Positions 33,710 to 44,242 of a DNA stretch of 64,000 bases are shown one piece after another. The position numbers and the translations under genes are program-made. The notes below the pieces were generated by a model, which saw only the letters and a list, made by a program, of their open reading frames with translations, did not search any database and had not been told where the DNA came from. The stretch comes from Phoma sp. XZ068 (lineage: Eukaryota > Ascomycota > Dothideomycetes > Pleosporales > Didymellaceae): NCBI GenBank assembly GCA_004835665.1, contig RBKR01000023.1, positions 620,001 through 684,000 of the forward strand. The letters are read 5' to 3'. The stretch's first letter is position 1; each line of letters opens with the position of its first letter.

Positions 33710-36700
33710 CTACAGCCTGAATCGATAGCTAGCCTCCATCTGCGTCTCGCCACTCGCAGTGCTGTTGACATGGTCCATACTCTCGTACAAACTCAGTCTA
33801 GCCCATGCGCCGCAAAACTCTCCGCCGTTCCCCTTGCACTTCGTTGAGCACTCACCCTGATCCAAGATCTTCGTGTCGCTCGCAAACGTGTCTCCGCAGT
33901 AACATTCATTTCCATATTGCGTACCAAAGTAGTGGCTCCCTGCGCACTTACTCGCGCAGCGCTCAACAGTCATACCATCGTCGCGAAGCACAGAGCCAGT
34001 GAGAACGCGGTTGTACACGTCGTCGGTGTAGCAGCCCTTGTAGCCGTAATCGGAGATGGTGGGGTTGACAGGGACAGCGATATTGGCGTTGGATTTGAAG
34101 ACCGTCACGCGGTTCGGTCCGCCACAGAGTTGAGTTGAGGATCCTGCGCATGGCATGTTGCAGTCTGCGTCGGGCTTGGTTTCGGTTGCTACCGGGAGGA
34201 CCCAGGAGCAGTAGCACTCGTTGCCGTATTCGACGCCAAAGTAAGGGTAACCGGTGCAGAAGTTGGAGCAGAAGGCGTAGCTGTTGCTTGAGGAGGAAGT
34301 CATGCTGGCGCTGAGAGGTCGGGGGTTTAGAGTGTCGACGATGCAGCCGGTGTACGTATAGCCAGATAGTGAAGGCTTGCTGGATGTAGGTGTTGGTGTA
34401 GGTGTTGCCACTGTGGATGTTGGAACAGGCGGGTTCTTGTTCCTGTAGATGTTCAAGCGCTCGCTTGCACCGCAGAGTGTCTTGAGGTTGCCAGGACATA
34501 GTAGCGAACAATCACCTTCGGGCTCAGGAACACTACCTTCGTTGATCTTGGAGCCACAGTCTAGAACACGTCAGTATTGCAATTAGCACTTGGACGGAAA
34601 GTCAGGCACTTACGGCATTCACGTCCAACCTCCAGACCGAAGAAAGCAGATCCTTTACAAGTAGCAGCACACATTTGGACGGTCATGCTGTCGCTCTGTG
34701 TGGTCCCATCTGACAGCGCACGGTTCGGTGTCGCCTCACTATAGCACCCAAAGTAGTCGTACCCATCGACTGCGGGATTGATGGGAGGAGCCCATCCGAC
34801 AGTCTTGTACAAGCTCAATCTTTGACCGGCACCACATGTTTGAGTCGAGTCACCCTTGCAAGGCATGTTGCATTCCGAGGCGCTTGCTGAGACACTCTTC
34901 ACGTTCTGGACGTTGCCACAGTCTGCTTTGAATTAGCGCTTCTAACTTCACGATAGGGATGATCGTCAACTTACAACACTCGCGACCGTATTCAAGCCCA
35001 AAGAACTTATAAGGATTGCAAAACGCAGCACACTTTTCGACCGTCATATCGTCATCCTTCAGCTCAGCTGGGGCCAGAGCGCGGCTGCCGGTGGGATCAG
35101 TATAGCAACCTTGGTAATCCAGCGGGATCGGTGATGGGGAGGGGGTGGGCGTTGCTGTAGAGAATGGTTTGCAAGCTGTGGGTAGACTCGCAATGTTCTT
35201 GTAGTTATCTGTAGCACCTCCCGCAAAAACACCGAACATAGCTGCATTGGCTGAAGAGCCAGACAAGTCCGCAGAGTACAGTTTGTATCGTCCAACGGTA
35301 GTCGGAGAGGCCAGGGCCACAGTGGTTGTTGAGAGACTTGGGACTGGCATTGGGCTAGCGCGTGGTACTCTAGCAACTACCTGCACGTTAGGTGAGCTTC
35401 CGTCACGAACGACCGCAGCGATTGTAAGCTTTCCAGAGCCATCTGAGCAGCTTTGAGGTGACTGAAAGATTATGTTGTCATTGACAGCGTATCCGTTGTC
35501 GTTGTTGGTGAATGTCTCTTGCGTCCCACTGGAGGAAGTGACCACAACAGTGAAGGACGAGATTGAAGTCTCGGCTGAGAGACTCGCCGAGAAGCTGTAG
35601 AATGAGAAGTTGTCATCAAATCCGGAAGAAGTTCCTTTGAGAGTGGTGTCAATTGGTGTAGAGGCAGCAGCGCCAGTCCGATCCTTGTATGTGAGTTGAA
35701 CCCTGGAGACAGAGCGTGAATTGGTCTTGACTCGAATCTCTCCTGTAAAGCCTAACGAAACACCGCCGTCGAGTAGAGTCAACTGGACATCGTACGGTTT
35801 GACATCGTAAGGCGTAATTGCATCAGTCAAGGAAACACTACTGGGTACAGTGTCGATCATCTTCTGGAATACGGTCTTACACATACTGCTGAACACCTGC
35901 GGATCTGCCATGGCTTTTACGGTGACGTTGCCGTCAGAGTTATAGATCCTGCGATCTGAGTCTCTTCCTCTGTTGTCCGCCCTGTAAGCTTTGCCGAAGA
36001 CCATGGGGTTCTTTGTGTTTCCAGAAGCAAATTCCGTTGCAATCTTGTTGTCAAATGATGTTGCCGACGTGTCAAAATGAGCATAGTCATTAGGGAATGT
36101 TCCAGCATCGATGATGAGGGGTTGCTCTGCGGCATGAACACCTCCAAGTGTGTGACCACATGCAACGAGTTGGATCATTTCTGTATTGTTGACACCCGCG
36201 AAGCCCATGCGGCTAAATTGATTCCTGAAGATGCCAATCGCATTTGCTGCATCGGGAACTTGGGCGGACGGTCCTGCCGTTGTGGCGTCTTTACGTCCGC
36301 CACGTACAGGTACTGCAGGACCACCGCACGATCTTGTAGCGCTGTAGACACCCGCAGCGATGAGGTCTGCGAGTGATGTACGACTGGAGAAGTATGGTGC
36401 ATATCTTGTTAAGGTGTTTCGGAAGGCAGCACCTGCATGTTCGGAACTGGTCAATTCGTAGAGGATTGACGCGTCAATTCCTCCCGTTCCAGGCGCAGAA
36501 CCTGCGTTGGCTGAAGCCATGTCGTGGAACGCTGTGCGTATCCACTCGGCTGCAGCAATGCGATCTACACCATCACCGCTCGAACAGGGAATCACAGGTG
36601 ACGCAAAACCACGTGCCCGGTAACCGGAATTAATGTAGAGGAGATCTTCCAGCTCATCGGTAGATGCTGGCCATGTTGGTGCTGCTGTAACCTGGTCCTG

Positions 36701-36748
36701 GAAGAGTGCAAGAAGAAGCGCACTGAGTGCTGGGGTCGCCCACAGCAT
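33710..36748 (-). CDS. Secreted heme peroxidase with four WSC domains
   Basis: Three exons (34975-36748, 34614-34922, 33710-34560) encode 977 aa. A signal peptide (1-22) precedes a plant/fungal-type peroxidase domain (~30-330): distal Arg71 and His75 in RTAFHDM, proximal His199 in ACGHTLGG. A beta-rich linker region (~340-530) follows. Four WSC domains fill the rest, each with the Cys pattern around GCYTD, FFGLEYGREC/YFGTQYGNEC and C-N-MPC. Both introns fall at the same place of WSC1 and WSC2, just after the GREC motif, as expected if the domains duplicated with their introns. WSC modules bind glycans, so the enzyme is probably held at the cell wall or on plant polysaccharide. Substrate unknown. 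Confidence 0.92.
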
Positions 36749-38313
36749 GGTGTCGCTGTACTAATTGTGCTCTGTGTAAGGTGTTTGTCGAGATCAGAGG
36801 AAGAAGTGAGGAACAGGAAAGACAACGACAACCAATAGCGAAGGCTGCAATGAAGGAGTCTTAGCAACCAACAGAGCATGAGCAGCCTTGGGTATTCATA
36901 TGAAGCGAGCAGACGTGTCGCGCGATCCGAGCCCAGCAAACTTTGCCGAAGCCTGCGCTCCACGAGGCAGAAGGCTGATCGGAGCGTCCCGTAGTATCAT
37001 TCTCACGAGGGGCACTTACCTCTTGTTGGAAAGGCGGATATGTTCTCGGCTACAGATCAGGAAGCCCAGCATTACAAGGACCTAGATAGCTGGGCCTTGC
37101 GAACCTCAGGGCACGGCAGATCGGCAGATCCCCGTCAAAACTTCCGCTGCACGAATGAGCCGCGATGTTGGGAGCCTTCATTTTGTGGGTAGTGAAAGGC
37201 CCAGGCAGTGGCGGTCTGACATCGCCCGTTCCTGTGCGGTCGAGCCTTGGGGTTGCGATAGAAATAGCACTAGCTTCAGCAAAACATGGTTAGTCGACAG
37301 CCACATTGGCCTAAGGGTCGTGAGACTCATGACGATAGGAGCAATGGCCCTGTGGAGATGAGGCTAACGTCGGCGGCTTGGAGTGGCACGCGGCAGACGA
37401 GGCTAATTCAGGGTCTCTTGAATACGTGTTAGTGATTGGCCGTCCAAGCGAACTCAATACAGCCCTGCTGATGAACACGAGTTCTGGCATCCACAATACA
37501 CGATACACGCGGACGCAAGCCACTCACGAAGAAGTTCAGAGGATGTTTCCAGGGTTAGGATGCAGGTTGGTGCAATCGCGATGCGAGTTAATATGGCGGT
37601 GCATAAGTATCAGCCCCACTGAGAGCTGACCCACGGAGCCACATGCAAGCACTAGCAACCCAAAGTACCGATTAATTAGGTTCAGCTGCCAATTTGGGAC
37701 TTGGAGCACGGAGGGCTGCATAATCGACCCTCGTCCCTGACGTTGGTACTGGTGCGGCTGACACCTTATCCCAACTCAATAGGTGAACATGCACTCCTTC
37801 GTCACAATCGTGCAGGCTGTTCGACGATTGGCTTGGCAGCCTGGATTTCATCATCACATGTACATGAAGGCTGCAACCATCTGGTAAGCTTTGCCATGTG
37901 CCGGCAGACGTCCGGAGGTTCAGAGTGGCCATGACTGGACATGCAGCCGGAATCGATAAGAGTATGTATTGCTCACTTGCATAATGCTGTGGGGCAATGG
38001 AGAAAGTCCTTAGTAAAAGCGGCGGTCTTGCATGATAAGCCCGTTATAGTAAACTCGGTAACGAGGCGACCTTGACCTTCACGCCAGCAGATTACCTGCT
38101 TCGATCAATACGCTGTACTCAATGTCACCTGAGCAAGGCCAACTACCGATGTAGGTGTGCCATGACGACTGATATTCTCTCTGATCTCTTGTTACATATC
38201 GAGTCCAATCACGTAGGCAGTAAAATGTGACCTTGAGCAAACGCGAGCACGGAGAGCAAATGCCCTTCTACCGGGAAACAATGAGTATAGCTGAGAGACC
38301 TGCTGTCGAAGCA
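36749..38313. other. Intergenic region upstream of the peroxidase gene
   Basis: 1.57 kb between two minus-strand genes. Short frames on both strands (for example 37672-37932 minus) lack family features and splice partners. I see no gene, repeat or RNA here; it may simply be a large promoter. Confidence 0.4.
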
Positions 38314-38948
38314 TCAAGTAGCATCGAAATGTCCGTCCTGATACTTCTTATCGACATTGTGAGTACTAAAGGACGGGCTGGATGCCTGGGTCAAGGAGCT
38401 GGGACGCCTCTGTAGCGGCATCGACCAAGATCCAACGAGAGGAGAGCTGAATGAGACCGGTACGTTGTGGTGCGTAATGCCGTTGTTATCCTCCGAGGAG
38501 TGCGGGAGAAACGTCGACGCCATCGAAGGGCAAGTTTGATACGCCCGCGGAGGCACTACATTGTACGGCACTTCTCCATGGTCTCGAGCAGAAGGCTGCG
38601 AACGAAGCCACTGGCCTAAAGGACCGTCTTGCACAGTTGAGACATGGAAAATACCTGTTTGACGTCAGCGTTCGCCTTCACTCAACATTCTTTCAAACTC
38701 CAACACCACATACCTCCGAAATTTCTTCTTAGCCTTTGCAGCGCCACATCTAGAACATCCATGTCCACACAATATCCTTGTCGTACGATGCCAAAGCAAA
38801 GAGCCTGGCTGGCACTTGGGAAAGACGCAAGGCTATCAAAGGCGTACTCGAGTGCTCTGGCTACAATGAGCGGGTGGAGCTTCAGATGTAAGGCCATGGC
38901 CACGAGTGCGTTTCGTGCGCCTGAGCTGCTACCATCGGGGGCCTGCAT
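38314..38948 (-). CDS. Hypothetical protein, two exons, function unknown
   Basis: Exons 38714-38948 and 38314-38654 encode 191 aa. The 59-nt intron has a GTATGT donor, a GCTGAC branch and a CAG acceptor, and it joins two open frames in phase (GGA-G|GT), which is strong evidence for a real gene. The N-terminal half (about 10-80) looks helical and folded: ARNALVAMALHLKLHPLIV, then ALEYAFDSLASF and VDMDVLDVALQRLRR. The second half is Ser/Pro/His-rich and probably disordered. I recognise no family. An upstream exon is possible, because the frame stays open for 18 codons before the ATG, back to a TGA. Confidence 0.65.
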
Positions 38949-39692
38949 AGCGAGCTGTGGATATTGGAATAGTGTTGGAAGATGTGTGCACTGTAGACGT
39001 GCTCAATTGGGTACATTGTGGTCTGTGCGAAGGTGAAGTGAAAACAAGGTACTAGGATAGCAGAATTGACTCAGCAACGCAGGGCTGTACAGTGCTTGTC
39101 AACGGAACTTCAATTGGTTTTTCAGTGACACTACGCCTACAAAAACGTGATTATTATATATAACAGTATCTACAGACATCACAGCTTTGGAAATGCTGCG
39201 AACCAGGCCTAATCAGCAGTTCGCTTTGAGGTGTCATGAACACTTTCTACACGGCAGTACAACACTCTCAAAGAAAGAGATGAGAAATCCAATCCCATAC
39301 AACTAAAAGCGATGTGTTTGCTACGCCTAGGCACACGAATGTTTCATGAACGTACCGCAACAACACCTGATAGGTCACTGTGCTTGTACAGCTTGTGACC
39401 TCAGGATGATACATCGTGAGTTCTTGAGCAAATCACCAAACCTGGAATATTGAATCCATAAAGGCTTTGCAAATGTCAGTATTTACATTTTGGAAGTTCC
39501 GAGGTGAATTTGCTTGGAGCAATTGCAATCGTTGGTGCATCCTTCCTTTCACCGCCAACATGGACATCAACTATCACAAAGTCTTACTTTCACTACCACC
39601 TTCGCGCGCACACAATATATTAAACGCCATGCATTTCGACAGCTTGGCCTACTCAGCTTCCATTACGACCACTCTATATCAACTACCTAACC
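38949..39692. other. Divergent intergenic region
   Basis: 744 bp between two divergent hypothetical genes; AT-rich around 39121-39180. I see nothing else in it. Confidence 0.4.
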
Positions 39693-40659
39693 ATGTCAAA
39701 TACGAACGACTCTCCCGATAATGCTACAGGATCCAATGATAATTGGTATGGTAATAGGAAGGACTACCCAGCGGGTATAAGCTGGGAGGGCTCCATGTTT
39801 CCACCAGACCGCGACGGAAACGTCTGGGGTCACCAAAATCCGTTGGAACTTGTTGGACGTAAGTTTCACTCCTCTTTGACTCCTTGCGCTTATTCGCTTC
39901 ATATACTAACATCATTCAGCAGGTGGCCATTTTGACGATGTAGATGGTGATCAGGCCTGGCGGATGTCTAGCCATGGTCGACACATCTACACGAACGAGG
40001 CGATTGTAACGAGCAAGAGGCCCAGCAAGGAGCAACAAGTGTACCAGACCAATTTCTGGGAGACTCATGATCCGCAGCAAGCCCACAAGGCGGAGGATAG
40101 CAGATATGGACAAGTACATGAAGGTGCTGGCGACTTGCAATTCCCAGATGCGTTTCCAGTCCCTTCGGTTCCAGCTGTGTCTGCATCCAGCGATAACATG
40201 ATTGCTCAGCAGCAGGTCTTTCAAGCATCGCAAGCTGTTAAACTGCAGACTACTCTTCCGGATAACGCTGGAGTAGTTGACTACTTCCACGCGGATGGAC
40301 GCCACTCCTCCGACATCGACGGCGAGTACGAAGAAGACGATGACTACCTGCCAAACTATGTTCCAAATCCAGCTCCTGCTGCAACTTCCAACGACAATCT
40401 TCCGGGAAGCACACCGCCCAGGACATCACCGCCGCATGGTGTCGATAATTGGGATGATAACAACTTGCTGAGCCTCTGGAAGTGGAAGGTTATCAGGAAG
40501 AAGGGGTACGAGCCAATGCTGGCGCACTTCCCAGGCCAGACAACGGAAACACTGCATGCGAGCTGGAATACACATAAGGAGCGGTGTAGGCAGCTGGGTG
40601 CTGCCTGGAGGGCTGCTGGTAAGCCGGCGGGTAGCGTTTCGGAGTGGTTCGAGGAGTGA
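39693..40659 (+). CDS. Hypothetical protein with a C-terminal Myb/SANT-like region
   Basis: Two exons, 39693-39858 and 39923-40659, encode 300 aa. The body is polar, Asp/Asn/Gln-rich and probably disordered, with an acidic patch (GEYEEDDDYLP). The last ~65 residues form a Trp-spaced helical segment: LLSLWKWKVIRKKGYEPMLA, then HFPGQTTETLHASW, then HKERCRQLGAAWR. This resembles the Myb-like pattern in which a protein asks for x-HFPGRT-x-x-L-x-x-RW, so a nuclear DNA-binding role is possible but unproven. The intron ends in a tandem acceptor (CAGCAG), giving either GRGHF or GPGGHF in frame. Confidence 0.7.
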
Positions 40660-40878
40660 GATGTTTTCTGTTGTGCGTTGGAGTGTGGGAAGAGAGCAGT
40701 GCTTGCTAGCTTATAGCCATTATGGATCAATACAGCGACGGCGTTACTGGCGTAAAGAAGCTGGAGATACCCTGGGTTCTCTTTTTAACATTAAAAGTCG
40801 ACATGGAAAAGTCATATAGCTATCAGGCCTTGTAATTAAAAACCAAAACAACTCTTAAGCAGTTTGAATTATCTCCTT

Positions 40879-42397
40879 CTACTCATTACCCTTCAGCGTA
40901 GCCGTTCCATCAGCAGCAACGTTGATGCCGTTCTCGCCTCCTACGCTTGTAGATCCATCAGTTCCCTTGGTAATACCCAGGTTACCGCCCAGGTTTTGCG
41001 CGCTTCCGTCCTTGCCCAGCGTGATACCCGCTTCTTCAGAGAACTGCTCCGCCTCTTGTGTCGCCTTCACACCCTCGGACTTCTCACCAGCAGCAGCAGG
41101 TTTCTCACCCTTGGCAGCAGCAGCTTCGCCTTCGGCTTTAGCGCGCGCGGCGTCGCCTTCTGCGCGACCAGGTTGGGATTCTGTTCCTGCACCGCCGGAA
41201 GAGGTGGACTTAGGGGCAGTTGTTTGCTTTGGGGCGGCAGGTTCAGCGGCGGGCTCAGCTGCCTTTGGTGCAGGTTCCTCTGCACCGGCTGCTGGAGCTT
41301 TAGGAGCAGGGCTCTCCCTTGCTGCGGCTCCCTCTCCAGCGGCGGCCGGTTCTGCGGCTTTCGGTGCGGTACTCTCCTTTGCAGCAGCTGGTTCTTTGGC
41401 AGCAGCTGGTTCCTTTGCAGCAGCAGGTTCTTTGGCGGCAGCTGGTTCCTTTGCAGCAGCAGGTTCTTTGGCGGCAGCAGGTTCTTTTGCTGCGGCTCCC
41501 TCTCCAGCAGCGGCCGGTTCTGCGGCCTTGGGTGCGGTGCTCTCCTTTGCAGCTGCCGGGTCCTTTGCAGCTGTTGGTTCTTTTGCTGCGGCTCCCTCTC
41601 CAGCAGCAGCCGGTTCTGTGGCTTTCGGTGCAGCAGTCTCCTTTGCAGCAGCAGGTTCTTTGGCAGCAGCTGGTTCTTTGGCAGCAGCAGGTTCTTTGGC
41701 AGCAGCTGGTTCTTTGGCAGCAGCTGGTTCTTTGGCAGCAGCTGGTTCTTTGGCAGCAGCTGGTTCTTTGGCAGCAGCTGGTTCTTTGGCAGCAGCTGGT
41801 TCTTTGGCAGCAGCTGGTTCTTTGGCAGCAGCTGGTTCTTTGGCAGCAGCTGGTTCTTTGGCAGCAGCTGGTTCTTTGGCAGCAGCTGGTTCTTTGGCAG
41901 CAGCTGGTTCTTTGGCAGCAGCTGGTTCTTTGGCAGCAGCTGGTTCTTTCGCAGCTGGTTCTTTCGCAGCTGGTTCTTTCGCAGCACCACCCTCTGCAGC
42001 TTTTGGTGCCTTGCTCTCCTTTGCCGCCGCTGGCGCAGTACCCGCGGTCATGGTGCCATTGCGTGCTGCACCACCCTCAGCGGTCCTGCCTCCAGCAGTA
42101 GCACCGCCCTCCTTTCCACCCTTACCACCGCCACCAAGCTTGAGGCCATCGCCAGTGATACCACCGCCGGGACCACCGAGGGTGAGGCCGCCAATTTGGA
42201 GTTGTCTTTTGGCCGGGGAGGAGTTGTAGGTCTTTGAGATGGCGTTCTGAAGGTTATTAGCAAGACATATTCTTCTGATAAGCAGAGCTCAGTCTAAATA
42301 TTGAAGTACGTACAATTGAATTGCGCGATGGGATTGTTAGAGCCTCAACACCAGAAAGAGCCAGGACGGCAACGGCTAGGTTGCTGGAGAGTCTCAT
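40879..42397 (-). CDS. Secreted alanine-rich AAAKEP-repeat protein
   Basis: Two exons, 42314-42397 and 40879-42246, encode 483 aa. A signal peptide (MRLSSNLAVAVLALSGVEA) is followed by a Kex2-type dibasic site (Lys41-Arg42 in SPAKRQL), a Gly-rich segment (LTLGGPGGGITGDGLKLGG), then about 300 residues of hexapeptide AAAKEP repeats with interspersed STAPKAAEPAAAGEG blocks, and a Gly/Thr-rich tail (GITLGKDGSAQNLGGNLG). The product must be extracellular, low-complexity and probably helical in the repeats. No GPI signal is visible. Family unknown; comparison with antifreeze-, LEA- or wall-like repeat proteins is only by composition. The signal-peptide exon and intron fix the coding strand, since the plus strand is also open here. 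Confidence 0.85.
41654..41941 (-). repeat. 18-bp coding minisatellite, 16 units
   Basis: Sixteen head-to-tail copies of an 18-bp unit (plus strand GGTTCTTTGGCAGCAGCT), nearly identical; three 15-bp derivatives follow at 41942-41986 and a second diverged block lies at about 41390-41500. Each 18-bp unit encodes AAAKEP on the minus strand. Confidence 0.95.
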
Positions 42398-42932
42398 CTT
42401 GGAAAGCAAGCGAGCGCTAAATTACAGACTTTGGGAAGAATTGAACAGCTGACCAGCAGACAAGCAACAGACACAAGTAATGACAAGATGTCCAAGGAAA
42501 TTCAAGAGTTCCAGCTGGCAGATATCCGCACTGCAGGCCATGATCAAGACCTTTTGAAAGGTGCCAGTTCCGCTCCGCAGCGTCGTAAGTCGCCTTGGCG
42601 CACGTGTAGAAACGCATTGCGGAACCGTTACAGAACATCTTGGCTTGCTTGGCTCCGCTGAAATGTAAGGTCAAACGGGTGTTTGTGGTGGCGGCCGGGT
42701 TCGATGATGCGGTGCGAGTCGCGGCGGAGTCGCAGATTCGGGACGCACCCTTGCCGTTTCGGAAACACCACGGTCTGGAGCGACTATCACACCGGGAAAA
42801 ATGGTCTCCGATGATGGAGGTACTGGTCGAGTAAAATATCGCTGTAGCCGTACTGCTGTATCCTTGCGTGGAAATGGGGAGGTCATCAACTTGGTGCGGT
42901 TGTGGAGGTGGTAGGTCTTTGGTCTGTATGCT
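42398..42932. other. Intergenic region
   Basis: 535 bp between two minus-strand genes, holding the promoter of the AAAKEP gene. Nothing else recognised. Confidence 0.4.
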
Positions 42933-43580
42933 TCACTCGGCGAAGTGCTGCTCGACATGATGTGCAACCGAGGCCTCGTCACCTTCGAACTTGAAGCAAA
43001 CCGGGCATACAGCAATGTCTTCTGGCGCAAGTGGTGGTAAAGTTGGCGCAGCCCTGCTCCGCTGATACCTCTTATCCGCCTCTTCCAGCGCAGCGAACAA
43101 TCCCAAGTCCTGAGTCGCAGCCCGATTTTCGTACAGATACTCGTCGTCTTCTCTGATGTCTCTCTCCATTCTCCCACCTCGTCCACTTCTTCCAGCGTTC
43201 GCAGCGCCCTCGCCGTTCCTCCCTAAGCTTGCTTCCGGTCCGCCAACGATGGCTTCACCCTGTTGGCCCTCAGCTTCAGAAACAAGACCTTGCACTCTGC
43301 CAACTCTTCCATCCCGGAGGCGAACTTTGACTCCACGAGGGTGATCTCCGCGCGTCAATAAGTCTTCAACAATGCCTTTGACTTGGTGGCCCGATTGTTG
43401 GTCTTCCTTCAAGATTATGGAGACTCCACCTCCAGGGTGAATCGCTCGAATCGGAGGGACAGAAGCATATGTCGGTCGCGGTCTTGATGGGCGCGACGAT
43501 TCATCATTTGAGTTGCCTCCCCTTCCACCTCTTCCTCCACGTTGGGATTGGCGATTCGGTCGTCCTCGTCCGCGCTGCAT
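42933..43580 (-). CDS. YwbE-domain protein with RGG tail and C2H2-like finger
   Basis: A single exon encodes 215 aa. The N-terminus is Arg/Gly-rich (MQRGRGRPNRQSQRGGRGGR). The YwbE/DUF2196 domain (~48-105) shows HPGGGVSIILKEDQQSG, then a DLLTRGDHPRGVKVRLRDGR block and VGRVQGLV. The C-terminus carries CPVCFKFEGDEASVAHHVEQHF, a C-x2-C-x11-H/H-type finger. YwbE is known mainly as a small bacterial protein of unknown function; RGG plus the small basic domain suggests nucleic-acid binding, which is inference. The longer open frame begins with TTG; ATG 43580 is used. Confidence 0.85.
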   Translation of the reverse strand: MQRGRGRPNRQSQRGGRGGRGGNSNDESSRPSRPRPTYASVPPIRAIHPGGGVSIILKEDQQSGHQVKGIVEDLLTRGDHPRGVKVRLRDGRVGRVQGLVSEAEGQQGEAIVGGPEASLGRNGEGAANAGRSGRGGRMERDIREDDEYLYENRAATQDLGLFAALEEADKRYQRSRAAPTLPPLAPEDIAVCPVCFKFEGDEASVAHHVEQHFAE

Positions 43581-44242
43581 GCCGGCTTGTATGTGTCCCA
43601 ATGCAGTTGAACCCTGAAGATGAATTGACCACCAACGCTGAGACTGCGGGCCTTTTCAACTTTCGCAACTGAGGATTCTTTTTAACTTTTGAGTGCCCTA
43701 TTACTTTTAGCAAACCAGGCGGCCAGGGAGACTGAGAGGATGACTCCGCAATATGTAGTGTCGAGAGAAAGAATTGTTCATCTTTCGAGCGGCAAGATGC
43801 ACACCTTGGCCTGTGCGCCTTACGTCACAAATTTCGCGACTTCACACCAGTATTGCTTGAATGATACTTTACTGCAAGTAAATGGCTGGATTGCGACAAA
43901 TAAGCTTAGAGACGAAGTTTTGAATAATTGAATTGCGACATCTATACACAGCCTCGGATAGTGAGGCTGAAGCAATACTCCTTGCAATGCCGATAGTGAC
44001 CAACATAAATGTTGCGGTCGATGCAGTCTATGTTTCTACTAGCGCTCGCAACTCGCGCTTCCCATACCCAACGCCGTGCGTAGAACCAAACGTGAGGTAT
44101 AGACACAAAGGAAGTAAACCAGGCCAATAGATGCGCTCTTGAAGTAGATCGTAGATCGTGCCGTACGTTGCTGGGTGGGCTGCCGTGGACCGTTTGTCGT
44201 GGACCAAGGATCGAGGCTGAGATTGACGTGTACTGAGCCATC
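43581..44242. other. Intergenic region
   Basis: 662 bp between two minus-strand genes. I see nothing gene-like. Confidence 0.4.

Noticed and set aside
40864..42237. Long plus-strand frames (457, 435 and 260 codons) across the AAAKEP gene
   Set aside because: The 18-bp repeat has no stop in any frame, so all frames stay open. The minus strand alone has a signal peptide, a consensus intron and a sensible C-terminus.
33710..43580. Secondary-metabolite or effector gene cluster
   Set aside because: Several unusual genes are adjacent, but there is no PKS, NRPS, terpene synthase, dedicated regulator or shared promoter motif that I can see.
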